Shown here one piece after another: positions 8,466 through 16,910 of a DNA stretch of 32,958 nt. Below the pieces are notes generated by a model, which was not told the origin of the DNA, searched no databases, and saw nothing but the letters and a program-made list of their open reading frames with translations. The stretch's first letter is position 1. Every line of letters starts with the position of its first letter. The stretch covers positions 1-32,958 of the forward strand of contig JACZJI010000132.1 of the NCBI GenBank assembly GCA_014860665.1, written 5' to 3'. This DNA comes from Bacteroidales bacterium (lineage in GTDB: Bacteria; Bacteroidota; Bacteroidia; Bacteroidales; F082). The translations under genes were made by a program, and so were the position numbers.

Positions 8466-9602
8466 ATGAAAAAAATAATTCTATTCACAGCCGTTCTGTT
8501 TCTCGTCACATCGTGTAAACAACAAAACAAATCGCAGATCGAAAGTCAAATCATCACTTATCAAAAACAAGCCAATGAGTTGACGACAAAAATTTCGGAT
8601 CTGCAAACCCAGCTGGAAGAGCAGAAGGCTGCCGAAAACAATCACAAAGCGCTTCGGATTAGCGTGGAAACAGAGACTGTAAAACCTACCTTGTTTAAAC
8701 ATTATTTTGAAGCCAGCGCTGAAATCCAATGTGTTCATGAAGCATATATCAGCTCTGAGATCAGCGGGCAAATTGTTGCCATTCCTGTCAAGGAGGGCGA
8801 TTATGTAAAAAAAGGACTGCTATTGGCTCGGTTGGAAACGGATGTAATTGAAAGCAGTATTCGTGAAGTAAAAACTTCACTTGCCCTGGCAAAATTTACT
8901 TATGAGAAACAAAAGTCACTTTGGTCGAAACATATTGGTTCGGAACTGCAATATCTCCAGGCCAGGACTCAAATGGAAAGTCTGCAAAACAAACTTGACG
9001 GGCTGGAGTCGCAATATGACAAGTCTTTTATCAAAGCACCCATCAACGGCTACATAGATATTATCGACCAGAAAGTGGGCGAGCTGGCTGCACCGGGCAT
9101 TCGATTGTTCCACATTGTCAATCTGGACAGCATGTATGTTAATGCTCAGATTTCTGAAGCTTATCTCCCCACTGTTCACCCTGGCGATTGGGTTGACATT
9201 TCTGTTCCAACTTATCCTGACATCAACCTGCATGAAAAAATTTACCGTATCGGAAAAGTCATCAACGACAAAAACCGCACCTTCAAAGTTCAGTTTAATA
9301 TAAAAAACTCAAAAGAGCTGCTCAAACCCAACATGCTGACTACTTTGAACATCATGGATTATTCAAATCCCGACGCGCTGGTTGCTCCTTCGTTCACCAT
9401 CCGTGAAGGCCTGGACGGCTATTATCTGTACGTTGTGGAAAAAGACAAGGGAGCGTTTGTTGCTTCAAGGCGGATTGTCAAAATCGGCAAATCATACAAT
9501 GGTATGACTGAGATAAAAGAAGGCCTGAAACCAGGTGAAGTTATCGTGACTAAAGGTTTCAACGACGTATCTAATGGAGTTCTTCTGGACATTAATAACT
9601 AA
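8466..9602 (+). CDS. RND efflux periplasmic adaptor (membrane fusion lipoprotein)
   Basis: A 378-residue HlyD/AcrA-type adaptor bridging inner-membrane pump and outer-membrane duct. The frame opens at 8439, but MKKIILFTAVLFLVTSC from 8466 is a clear lipoprotein signal with its cysteine at residue 17, so this start is preferred. A short coiled coil follows (about residues 24-55, IESQIITYQKQANELTTKISDLQ), then the lipoyl half (SSEISGQIVAIPVKEGDYVKKGLLLARLE), an alpha-hairpin, the second lipoyl half (KAPINGYIDIIDQKVGELAAPG), the beta-barrel and the membrane-proximal domain ending KEGLKPGEVIVTKGFNDVSNG. The extra coiled coil right after the lipid anchor is longer than in AcrA-like adaptors. Middle gene of the efflux operon. 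Confidence 0.93.
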   Translation: MKKIILFTAVLFLVTSCKQQNKSQIESQIITYQKQANELTTKISDLQTQLEEQKAAENNHKALRISVETETVKPTLFKHYFEASAEIQCVHEAYISSEISGQIVAIPVKEGDYVKKGLLLARLETDVIESSIREVKTSLALAKFTYEKQKSLWSKHIGSELQYLQARTQMESLQNKLDGLESQYDKSFIKAPINGYIDIIDQKVGELAAPGIRLFHIVNLDSMYVNAQISEAYLPTVHPGDWVDISVPTYPDINLHEKIYRIGKVINDKNRTFKVQFNIKNSKELLKPNMLTTLNIMDYSNPDALVAPSFTIREGLDGYYLYVVEKDKGAFVASRRIVKIGKSYNGMTEIKEGLKPGEVIVTKGFNDVSNGVLLDINN

Positions 9603-9641
9603 TGAAACTTCCTATATCAACAGGCACAAACAAAGACTTTT

Positions 9642-12600
9642 ATGAACATCAACGAATTTGAAAATGAGAAACGAGTAGTCCGGAATTTCTGGCTTTCCAC
9701 ATGGGCTATCAACAATAAGTACACAGTATATCTTTTCACAATTGCTGTCCTGATTTTCGGTTTTGTCTCTTATGCTGAACTGCCAAAAGAACTTTTTCCC
9801 GACATCACGATTCCGTATGTTATGGTCGAAACAGTTTATCCGGGAAACCCTCCTGTGGATATGGAAAACCTGGTTACGAAACCCATCGAAAAACAGGTAG
9901 AATCGGTGAAAGGAATCAAAAAGATGACTTCTCTCTCCTCTCAGGATGCATCTAATGTGTTCATTGAATTTCACACAGGTGTGGACATCAACAAAGCTTT
10001 GACAGATGTGAAAGACGCTGTGGACAAAGCAAAAGTCGACCTGCCTACCGACCTGCCCAACCCCCCAATGGTTATGGATATCGACTTTTCGCAGTTTCCT
10101 GTTATGAATGTGAACCTTTCGGGAAATTATAGCCTGGGTGACTTAAAGAAATTTGCCAATGAACTTAAAGATGAGTTTGAAGCGGTCAGTGAAGTTTCCA
10201 CAGTAAATATTACAGGCATTACCGAGCGGGAAGTGAAAGTCGAACTGAACCCTTTTAAAATGGCCGCTCTTCAGGTGAGTTTTCAGGATGTGGAAGACGC
10301 TATCAAATTCGAAAACATGTCTGTCTCTGCCGGAGACCTTAAAATAGGAAATACGCGCCGTTCTATGCGCATCCTGGGCGAATTCACAGACCCTGAAAAA
10401 ATCAACAACATCATCGTAAAACAGGAAGAAGGAAATACAATTTACCTGCGTGACATTGGCCAGGTGATTTACTCTTTTCAAGACCCCGACAGCTATTCAC
10501 GTTTGGGCAGACAACCTGTTGTTACCTTGCAAATCGTCAAAAAAAGCGGGGAAAACCTTTTGTCGACCATCGCCCAGGTGGATGAGATACTAAATGATGC
10601 CCGCAAAACAAAACTTATTCCCGACAATCTGAAAATCACCATCACCAACGACCAGTCAAAGCATATAAAAGAACAAATCAGCAACCTGGAAAACAGCATT
10701 ATTATGGGGATATTGCTGGTTGTAGGTGTTTTGTTCCTTTTCCTGGGAACCAGAAATTCGCTCATTGTTGGATTTTCAATTCCCATGTCAATGCTGATTG
10801 CCTTCACCGTCATGGGTATATCACATTACAAGATAAATATGATTGTTCTGTTCTCTATGGTTCTGGCTTTGGGGATGCTGGTGGATAATGCCATTGTTGT
10901 CACCGAGAATATCTACCGGTTTGTGCAACGTGGATACAGCTTAAAAGAAGCAGCAAAGCAGGGTGTCGGAGAAGTGGCGGCGCCGATTATCTCTTCAACC
11001 GCCACCACGCTCGCAGCCTTCTTTCCGTTGCTTTTCTGGCAAAGTATCATGGGAGAATTTATGAAGTACCTGCCGGAGACACTGATAATCGTGCTGACCG
11101 CCTCATTATTTAACGCTTTGGTTATTGTTCCTGTATTGTTTGTAGATTTTTACCGTCCGGGAACCGAGACCAAACTTCCTGTAAAGAAAAGAAGCCTGAG
11201 AATTTCAGCCATATTCGCCATCCTGGGCATTTTGTTCTATGCAATGCATTGGAACATCATGGGATCTCTGATGATTATTTCCTCTGTTATTACGCTGATG
11301 AACCTTTCTTTTCTGACCCGATTAAGCATCTGGTTTATGGAAGTCTTTTTGGACTGGCTGGAAAACACGTATCTCAAATTCATACGTTTTGCACTGCGAA
11401 GAAAACATTCCTACTGGATGATCTCAGGGACATTTGTCATCCTGATTCTTACCATTATTTTCTATTTCAGCACCAAACCAAAAGTAGATTTCTTCCCGTC
11501 TTCAGAACCCACACTCATCAACGTTATGGCAGAACTTCCTATCGGTACCGATATAACTGCTACTGATTCAACCATGAAAGTGATAGAGAAAAAAGTCTAT
11601 CACATCTTAAGGCCTGATATGGATATTATCAAATCCATCATGACCGTGTCGGGAAACGGAGCCGTAGGTCAGAATCAAAGCATCACCAGCCGGAACGGAG
11701 GACCAAACCAGGGTGTCATTACCATCAACTTTGTGGATTATCAATACCGCCATGGGATTAACACATTTACGCTCCTGAGGACATTAAGCGACAGTTTAAT
11801 CGGTAAATATCCGGGCGTGGACATTTCTCTTGAAAAAGAAAGCGAAGGACCACCGGTGGGATATCCTATCAACCTCGAAATTAGCGGTAAAGATTTTGCT
11901 ACATTGCTAACCCTGACAGATTCCGTCAGGAATGTTATCGATGCACAAAATATCCCGGGAATTCAGGGATTAAAAATTGACCTTAATACCGACAAACCAG
12001 AACTGCTGGTACATATCGACCGCGACAGAGCCAGAAGGTTCGGACTGTCAACCGGCCAGGTGGGCGACGCACTTCGAACTTCCCTTTTTGGTAAAGATGT
12101 TTCCGATTACAAAGTCGGGGAAGACGAGTACAAGATCAGAATGGAACTTGAAAATAAATATCGTTACAACATTCCCGCACTGATGAACCAGCGGATAACT
12201 TTCAGGTCTGCATCCACCGGAAAAATCATTCAGGTTCCTATTTCTGCCGTTGCAACCTATAAATACAGCTCAACGTACGGCGCTATTACACGAATCAACC
12301 GGAAACGTGTCATCACCCTTTATTCCAATGTTATCAAAGGATACAATGCCAATGAAATCAATGTAAAGCTGAAGAAAATCATGAAAGGCATCAAACTGCC
12401 TGCCGGATACAAATATGCTTTCACAGGCGAGCAGGAATCACAGGACGAAGCCAGCGACTTCCTGGCCAAAGCCATGCTTATCGCCCTGTCGCTGATTTCA
12501 ATCATCCTTGTTACCCAGTTCAATTCCTTTACAAAACCGTTCATCATCCTGTTTACAGTGATACTGAGTACCATCGGCGTGTTTGGAGGATTGGCGACTT

Positions 12601-13085
12601 TCCGCATGGATTTCGTGATTATTATGACAGGAATCGGAATTGTATCGCTGGCCGGAATTGTAGTTAATAATGCCATTGTGCTGATTGATTACATCGGCCT
12701 GGTAAAAAAGCGGAGGAAAAGAGAATTAGGCATTCCGGAAGACGAAGACCTTCCTATGGATGTTGCACGCGAAAGCATTGTGGAGGCAGGAAAGACACGC
12801 TTGCGCCCAGTGCTTCTGACGGCTGTTACCACCGTGTTGGGATTGATTCCGCTTGCCATAGGCCTCAATATTGATTTTCCTTCATTATTAAGAGACTTCA
12901 ATCCCGATTTTTTCTTTGGAGGCAACAATGCCGCATTCTGGGGGCCGATGTCCTGGACTGTCATTTTCGGACTTTCGTTTGCAACCTTCCTTACCCTCAT
13001 CATCGTGCCATCAATGTATCACGTGTTGTACAGCGGAAAAGTAGCAATCAAAAAGTGGCGAAAAAGCTTTTCTGACAAATCATAA
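9642..13085 (+). CDS. RND-family efflux permease (HAE-1-like)
   Basis: A 1147-residue inner-membrane pump with the usual duplicated layout: a TM helix near residue 30 (YTVYLFTIAVLIFGFVSY), a large periplasmic loop, a six-TM bundle, then the same again, with TM clusters at about 340-540 and 965-1135. It should drive drug, lipid or metabolite export by proton antiport through the preceding adaptor and TolC-like protein. The proton-relay positions differ from AcrB: TM4 reads LVDNAIVVTEN (D415, N416) where AcrB has two aspartates, and TM10 reads VVNNAIVLIDY (N1009, N1010) where AcrB has a lysine. This DN/NN pattern is, to my knowledge, common in a large uncharacterised RND subgroup. A long insert precedes TM7 (about 500-600). 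Slightly longer than AcrB. Substrate unknown. Confidence 0.94.
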   Translation: MNINEFENEKRVVRNFWLSTWAINNKYTVYLFTIAVLIFGFVSYAELPKELFPDITIPYVMVETVYPGNPPVDMENLVTKPIEKQVESVKGIKKMTSLSSQDASNVFIEFHTGVDINKALTDVKDAVDKAKVDLPTDLPNPPMVMDIDFSQFPVMNVNLSGNYSLGDLKKFANELKDEFEAVSEVSTVNITGITEREVKVELNPFKMAALQVSFQDVEDAIKFENMSVSAGDLKIGNTRRSMRILGEFTDPEKINNIIVKQEEGNTIYLRDIGQVIYSFQDPDSYSRLGRQPVVTLQIVKKSGENLLSTIAQVDEILNDARKTKLIPDNLKITITNDQSKHIKEQISNLENSIIMGILLVVGVLFLFLGTRNSLIVGFSIPMSMLIAFTVMGISHYKINMIVLFSMVLALGMLVDNAIVVTENIYRFVQRGYSLKEAAKQGVGEVAAPIISSTATTLAAFFPLLFWQSIMGEFMKYLPETLIIVLTASLFNALVIVPVLFVDFYRPGTETKLPVKKRSLRISAIFAILGILFYAMHWNIMGSLMIISSVITLMNLSFLTRLSIWFMEVFLDWLENTYLKFIRFALRRKHSYWMISGTFVILILTIIFYFSTKPKVDFFPSSEPTLINVMAELPIGTDITATDSTMKVIEKKVYHILRPDMDIIKSIMTVSGNGAVGQNQSITSRNGGPNQGVITINFVDYQYRHGINTFTLLRTLSDSLIGKYPGVDISLEKESEGPPVGYPINLEISGKDFATLLTLTDSVRNVIDAQNIPGIQGLKIDLNTDKPELLVHIDRDRARRFGLSTGQVGDALRTSLFGKDVSDYKVGEDEYKIRMELENKYRYNIPALMNQRITFRSASTGKIIQVPISAVATYKYSSTYGAITRINRKRVITLYSNVIKGYNANEINVKLKKIMKGIKLPAGYKYAFTGEQESQDEASDFLAKAMLIALSLISIILVTQFNSFTKPFIILFTVILSTIGVFGGLATFRMDFVIIMTGIGIVSLAGIVVNNAIVLIDYIGLVKKRRKRELGIPEDEDLPMDVARESIVEAGKTRLRPVLLTAVTTVLGLIPLAIGLNIDFPSLLRDFNPDFFFGGNNAAFWGPMSWTVIFGLSFATFLTLIIVPSMYHVLYSGKVAIKKWRKSFSDKS

Positions 13086-13134
13086 GAATGTTTAAAACTG
13101 TTCGGGGGCAAAAGAAATTTCTATGGCCTTACTT

Positions 13135-13142
13135 TATCTTTG
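13135..13142 (+). promoter_or_regulatory. Promoter -7 element for the nucleoside kinase gene
   Basis: TATCTTTG, an exact TAnnTTTG match, lies inside the 95-bp gap after the RND gene. Transcription from near 13149 would exclude the longer start at 13088 and supports the ATG at 13181. Confidence 0.5.
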
Positions 13143-13180
13143 CCGCAAATATTGTAACTTTAAAAGTTAAAAATATCGCT

Positions 13181-14854
13181 ATGGAAAGATCGTATGCCAT
13201 CTTTTGTGAAAATACACAGACAGAGAAACAAATACCTTTTGGGACTTCACTGGCAGAGATTGCCAAAATAATGAAAGTAGATACCGGCTATCCCATACTG
13301 GGCGCCATTGTAAACAATACGCTGAAGGAGCTCAGCTATATGATCTACAAACCGAAAACCGTTAAATTCATCGATTCCACGCACCCCGACGGGAGACGTA
13401 TGTATTTGCGCTCACTGTCATTTGTCTTGTTTAAAGCTGCCCGCGATCTATATCCAGATTATAAATTAAGAATTGAACATTCTGTTTCCAAAGGATGGTA
13501 CTGTGAGCTGGAAAACATCATCAACGAAATGCCCCATGAAGAAGTCGTACTCAGGCTCAAAAAAAGAATGCAGGAAATTATTGATGAAGACCTGCCCTTC
13601 ACCCGTGAAGAGATTCGAACTGAGCTTGCACTGAAAATTTTTGAAAAATACGGACTCGAAGACAAGTGCACGCTGATGCGCACCCGAAAGCAGTTTTACA
13701 GTTCCGTTTATCAGATGGATGGTGTGCTGAACTATTTTTACGGATATCTCATTCCATCCACCAGCTATATTAAGAATTTCGATCTGGTGAAATATTACAA
13801 AGGTATGCTGCTGGTATTGCCTAAGCTTGAAAACCCCAATGAACTGGAAGAAATTGTAGTTCAAAATAAACTTTTTGAAGTCTTTCAGGAGTCCAAGGAG
13901 TGGAATAAAATTGTTGGGGTTCGTAATGTCGGACGGCTCAACGAAATTACGCAACAGGGTAAGATTGGTGAGATCATCAAGATTTCGGAGGCATTGCAGG
14001 AAAAGAAAACGTCGCAAATTGCCGATTGCATCAACAGAAGAAAAGAAGATGTGAAAGTAATTTTGATCTCGGGGCCTTCCTCTTCAGGAAAAACAACCTT
14101 CGCTAAAAGGCTTGGGGTGCAATTGAGTGTCGATGGTTTTAAGCCGACGGTTATTTCCATGGACAACTATTTTGTAAATCGGGAATTTACACCACGTGAT
14201 GCCGAAGGCAATTATGATTTTGAAAGCCTGCTTGCGCTGGACATTAAACTTTTTAACCAGAATCTTCTGGACTTGTTTGACGGTAAAGAGATAGAGCTTC
14301 CCAAATTCTCGTTTTCTGAGGGAAAACGCTTTTACGACGGAACCACATTAAAACTTGAAAACAACGGGCTGGTTGTGGTGGAAGGAATCCACGCTTTAAA
14401 CCCTGCGGTCACCAAATTCATTCCGCAAAAGCGAACGTTTAAAGTGTATGTTTCTGCATTAACATCGGTGTGCATTGATGCCACAAACCACATTCCTACT
14501 ACTGATAATCGCCTTATAAGAAGAATGGTGCGCGACTACAGATACAGGGGATATTCTGCGCAGGAGACATTGCAGCGCTGGCCCAGCGTTCGGCAGGGAG
14601 AAGAAAAACATATTTTCCCTTATCAGGAAGAAGCCGACATTATGTTTAATACTGCATTGTTGTTTGAGCTGGGTGTACTAAAACCCTGGGCAGAACCGCT
14701 CTTAAAAGAAGTGCCGCCCATAGCACCCGAGTATCCCGAAGCACTCCGGCTGCTGAAGTTTTTGTCTTTCATTGTCCCCATTGCCGAAAAGGAAATCCCT
14801 CCGACTTCTATCTTAAGGGAGTTTTTGGATGGCAGCAGTTTTGATTATTCCTGA
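13181..14854 (+). CDS. Uridine kinase-like nucleoside kinase with ThrRS-like N-terminus
   Basis: A 557-residue protein. The C-terminal half is a P-loop uridine/cytidine kinase-type domain: Walker A GPSSSGKTT (298-306), SMDNYFVNREFTPRDAEGNYDF (from 326) and VVVEGIHAL near 390. It likely transfers phosphate from ATP to a nucleoside in the salvage pathway; cytoplasmic. The N-terminal part resembles threonyl-tRNA synthetase accessory domains: a TGS-like segment (about 1-65) and an editing/SAD-like segment (74-110, YLRSLSFVLFKAARDLYPD then IEHSVSKGWYCEL). The HxxxH metal site expected there is replaced by RSLSF, so editing activity is unlikely. The start at 13181 is chosen because the frame from 13088 begins before the promoter element. 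It has its own promoter and is probably independent of the efflux operon upstream. Substrate not determinable. Confidence 0.85.
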   Translation: MERSYAIFCENTQTEKQIPFGTSLAEIAKIMKVDTGYPILGAIVNNTLKELSYMIYKPKTVKFIDSTHPDGRRMYLRSLSFVLFKAARDLYPDYKLRIEHSVSKGWYCELENIINEMPHEEVVLRLKKRMQEIIDEDLPFTREEIRTELALKIFEKYGLEDKCTLMRTRKQFYSSVYQMDGVLNYFYGYLIPSTSYIKNFDLVKYYKGMLLVLPKLENPNELEEIVVQNKLFEVFQESKEWNKIVGVRNVGRLNEITQQGKIGEIIKISEALQEKKTSQIADCINRRKEDVKVILISGPSSSGKTTFAKRLGVQLSVDGFKPTVISMDNYFVNREFTPRDAEGNYDFESLLALDIKLFNQNLLDLFDGKEIELPKFSFSEGKRFYDGTTLKLENNGLVVVEGIHALNPAVTKFIPQKRTFKVYVSALTSVCIDATNHIPTTDNRLIRRMVRDYRYRGYSAQETLQRWPSVRQGEEKHIFPYQEEADIMFNTALLFELGVLKPWAEPLLKEVPPIAPEYPEALRLLKFLSFIVPIAEKEIPPTSILREFLDGSSFDYS

Positions 14855-14868
14855 GGGGAGTGCGCTTA

Positions 14869-14917
14869 AGGGCACAGAGCAAAGGGCACAGAGCAAAGGG
14901 CAAAGGGCAAAGGGCAA
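14869..14917. repeat. AGGGCAA-type minisatellite
   Basis: Two copies of the 14-mer AGGGCACAGAGCAA (14869-14882, 14883-14896) are followed by three copies of AGGGCAA (14897-14917). It fills the space between two convergent genes, just after the kinase stop. An open frame through it (14829-15038) is low-complexity and overlaps real genes, so it is not called. It probably arose by slippage. Confidence 0.9.
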
Positions 14918-14939
14918 GTGTCACCGGTCCCTTTTCCTT

Positions 14940-15641
14940 TTATGCATTAACGCCAAACAGGTAGCCGACGAAAGCGGACAAACCCATAGCGATGGTTCCC
15001 CAGATCAAAATTCTGACGATCGCTTTTTTCACCTTTGAACCTCCTGTTTTGGCAGATACTGCTCCCAAAATCATCAGGAAGACTATGGTAAAGCCGTACA
15101 GCAAATATTCCGTGCTCTTTACAGGTGCAAACAGAGCTACCAAAAGAGGTAACACGCCTCCGGAGGTAAATGCGGCACCCGAAGCCAGCGCTGCCTGTAT
15201 AGGCCTGGCCTGACTTATTTCATTAATGCCTAACTCATCTCTAACATGGGCAGCCAAAGCATCAGCTTCGGTTAACTCTGTTGCCACCAGCAAGGCAGTT
15301 TCTTTTTTCAAACCACGCTTTTCGTAAATCTGAGCCAATATCTGTAATTCCGCTTCCGGCATTTCTTTCAGTTCTCTGGCTTCCCTTTCTATATCCGCTT
15401 TCTCTGTATCTGTTTGCGAACTCACCGAAACATATTCTCCGGCTGCCATAGATAAAGCCCCGGCTACAAGTCCGGCTATTGCTGCCAGTATAACAGGTTC
15501 CCTGGTAGTACTCGCTGCTGCCACACCTATGGCAAGACTCGCAATGGAAATAATGCCGTCGTTGGCCCCCAAAACAGCCGCCCTTAACCAATTGCTCCGG
15601 TGGATGTAGTGGCTCTCCAGGTAATTGTCTATCGTTATCAT
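14940..15641 (-). CDS. VIT1/CCC1-family transporter (iron/manganese type)
   Basis: A 233-residue integral membrane protein. The start MITIDNYLESHYIHRSNWLRAAVLGANDGIIS is the family signature: helix 1 with the conserved GxNDGI. Four or five TM helices are visible: about 18-40, 48-68 (ILAAIAGLVAGALSMAAGEYVS, where the glycine and methionine positions line the VIT1 ion path), then after a cytosolic helical arm (about 77-140, rich in Glu: EKADIEREARELKEMPEAEL, the metal-binding domain region) three more at 150-172, 177-197 and 208-230. By family knowledge it moves Fe2+ or Mn2+ across the inner membrane, probably outward. The gene is convergent with the kinase and stands alone, with one 60-bp dispersed repeat upstream. 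Metal specificity unknown. Confidence 0.88.
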   Translation of the reverse strand: MITIDNYLESHYIHRSNWLRAAVLGANDGIISIASLAIGVAAASTTREPVILAAIAGLVAGALSMAAGEYVSVSSQTDTEKADIEREARELKEMPEAELQILAQIYEKRGLKKETALLVATELTEADALAAHVRDELGINEISQARPIQAALASGAAFTSGGVLPLLVALFAPVKSTEYLLYGFTIVFLMILGAVSAKTGGSKVKKAIVRILIWGTIAMGLSAFVGYLFGVNA

Positions 15642-15706
15642 AGCGTTATTTTTTAAAGTACAAATCTTTGGTATAATCGAGTCGTTTCCTCACTGACGCA
15701 AATATT

Positions 15707-15766
15707 GCTTTGTAATTAAATAGAACTAAGGCAGACTAAGGCACTGGCAAATGCTTGCACCGGTTA
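15707..15766. repeat. 60-bp direct repeat, copy 1
   Basis: 57 of 60 bases are identical to 16407-16466, exactly 700 bp away. The core includes GGCAAATGCTTGCACCGGTTA and, before it, a tandem pair of ACTAAGGCA units. Its position is just past the end of the YciI-like gene, between that gene and the VIT-type gene. No open frame or attC core pair was found in it. Confidence 0.9.
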
Positions 15767-15792
15767 GGGGGTTTTCTGCTTTGTTCATTTTA

Positions 15793-16275
15793 TTACGGTT
15801 TTAATTTCCAAATTTTGTCTGAAATGGGCAGATATTCGGGTAATGCTGCCGAACCATACCAAGTAAAGATATCGTAATCCAAAAGTCCATTTTTTATAGC
15901 TGGGTCAGTTTGCAAAAGTTCTTTCGCCTCATCAACGGTTTTGATGTTGTTCAGAATAAAAATTCCTCTGTAACCATTTTGGTTCTTGCCAAATGGTCCG
16001 GCAACAATGATTTTACCTTCTTCAACCAATTTGTTAATGTTGTCAAGGTGTCCTCTGAAACTTTCGCTTATTAGTCCTTTGTCTGCCGTAGTGTTTGTGC
16101 CTGTTTTTAGAATGACGAAAATGTAATTTTTCATTCCATAATCATCACCACCTAATTTGTCCGCTAATGTCTTGTCGTAATTGGGGTTCGCAATAGTTGT
16201 GTCCTTTGAATTGTTTGATTGTCCATAAATCAAGTTTACGGTCAATAGCGTTATGATAAAAAGTGTGTATTTCAT
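15793..16275 (-). CDS. Secreted YciI-family (YCII-related) protein
   Basis: A 160-residue protein with signal peptide MKYTLFIITLLTVNLIYGQ, so exported to the periplasm or beyond. From residue 48 it carries a YciI domain: MKNYIFVILKTG, then RGHLDNINKLVEEGKIIVAGPFG (74-96, with H76 and D78 the usual active-site candidates), GIFILNNIKTVDEAKELLQTDPAIKNGLLDYDI. YciI proteins have a dimeric ferredoxin-like fold and mostly unknown or muconolactone-isomerase-like chemistry; a secreted form suggests extracytoplasmic action. It stands alone and is bracketed by two 60-bp direct repeats 700 bp apart, which gives it the look of a mobile or duplicated module. The upstream leader (16276-16406) has no exact promoter element. 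Confidence 0.85.
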   Translation of the reverse strand: MKYTLFIITLLTVNLIYGQSNNSKDTTIANPNYDKTLADKLGGDDYGMKNYIFVILKTGTNTTADKGLISESFRGHLDNINKLVEEGKIIVAGPFGKNQNGYRGIFILNNIKTVDEAKELLQTDPAIKNGLLDYDIFTWYGSAALPEYLPISDKIWKLKP

Positions 16276-16406
16276 TTCTTTGTCCTTTTATTGGTGTGTT
16301 GTCGTTTTTCCATTATCCACAACGGTTCCGGCTATGAGCAGTGCGGGGAATTTATATTTTCTGCTCAAAACAGTTGATTTTCCTTTGTAAATCTAAGAAA
16401 TATTCT

Positions 16407-16466
16407 GCTTTGTAATTAAAGAGAACTAAGGCAAACTAAGGCACAGGCAAATGCTTGCACCGGTTA
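16407..16466. repeat. 60-bp direct repeat, copy 2
   Basis: Differs from copy 1 (15707-15766) at only three positions. It lies upstream of the YciI-like gene. Immediately after it, GAGAGGAGTGCGCT (16470-16483) matches 13 of 14 bases near the nucleoside kinase stop (GAGGGGAGTGCGCT, from 14853), so a second dispersed sequence is joined to this copy. Confidence 0.88.
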
Positions 16467-16490
16467 ATGGAGAGGAGTGCGCTAAATTTC

Positions 16491-16517
16491 ATAAAGTGCC
16501 TAAAGTCCGTAAAGTTA
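16491..16517. repeat. TAAAGT nonamer minisatellite
   Basis: Three 9-base units in tandem, ATAAAGTGC, CTAAAGTCC and GTAAAGTTA, each built on NTAAAGTNN. Non-coding. Confidence 0.7.
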
Positions 16518-16535
16518 TATCTGTCTCGTTATTAT

Positions 16536-16570
16536 GAGATCGCTTCGTCGGTCGCCTCCTCGCGATGACG
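16536..16570 (-). repeat. Dispersed GTCATYGCGAG-type palindromic repeat, copy A
   Basis: Read on the minus strand it starts CGTCATCGCGAGGAGG and ends GACGAAGCGATCTC, a known style of bacterial dispersed repeat (often CGTCATTGCGAG...GAAGCAATCTC). It is inverted relative to copy B at 16629-16664. The pair forms an outward-symmetrical unit of about 130 bp with ends GAGATCGCTTC and GAAGCAATCTC. Confidence 0.75.
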
Positions 16571-16628
16571 TCCGGGGTTGATAGATGATTTGGGATTAAT
16601 TCCTTACAATAGCTCCTAAAAAAACGTG

Positions 16629-16664
16629 CGTCTTTGCGAGCCGCCTTAGCGGTGAAGCAATCTC
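16629..16664 (+). repeat. Dispersed GTCATYGCGAG-type palindromic repeat, copy B
   Basis: Reads CGTCTTTGCGAG, then GCCGCCTTAGCGG, then TGAAGCAATCTC. It is the inverted partner of copy A. The internal CCGC...GCGG can pair, as is typical of such elements. No target-site duplication is evident around the pair. Confidence 0.75.
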
Positions 16665-16685
16665 TTTTTTTACATTATATTTTAC

Positions 16686-16730
16686 GGGATCGCTTGCCTG
16701 CTGTTCACCTATCGCAGGTTGGCAGACAGG
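16686..16730. repeat. Truncated repeat fragment with hairpin
   Basis: GGGATCGCTTG (16686-16696) echoes the end of copy A. It runs into a hairpin: outer arms CCTGCTG (16697-16703) and CAGACAGG (16723-16730, one bulged A), inner arms ACCT (16707-16710) and AGGT (16716-16719). Probably a decayed member of the same repeat population. The 894-bp gene-free stretch 16276-17169 consists largely of such elements; 16731-16910 shows nothing recognisable. Confidence 0.5.
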
Positions 16731-16910
16731 GGTCTAAACATTAGAGAAAATTGATGCTTCGCATTGTTTACAAAAATTTTTTATTTTTGAGCAAACCAAA
16801 AATGCAGACAATTAGCCTGGTTCCCTGAACTGAACAATTGGATGTTATTGTTTAATAAAATCAACTGACCTAATTCGATTAGGTCATAACTGATATTTAA
16901 TCCACTTCAC

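Noticed and set aside
13466..14017. 183-residue antisense open frame within the nucleoside kinase gene
   Set aside because: It is fully covered by a recognised gene on the other strand and has no family motif. The same holds for long antisense frames at 20499-21038 and 23928-24392.
14829..15038. Coding sequence of 69 residues on the plus strand
   Set aside because: It runs through the AGGGCAA minisatellite and overlaps both the kinase end and the VIT-type gene; low-complexity product.
15707..16466. Integron gene cassette with attC sites
   Set aside because: The 60-bp repeats do not show the paired core sites (RYYYAAC and GTTRRRY) at their ends, and no integrase gene is present in the window.
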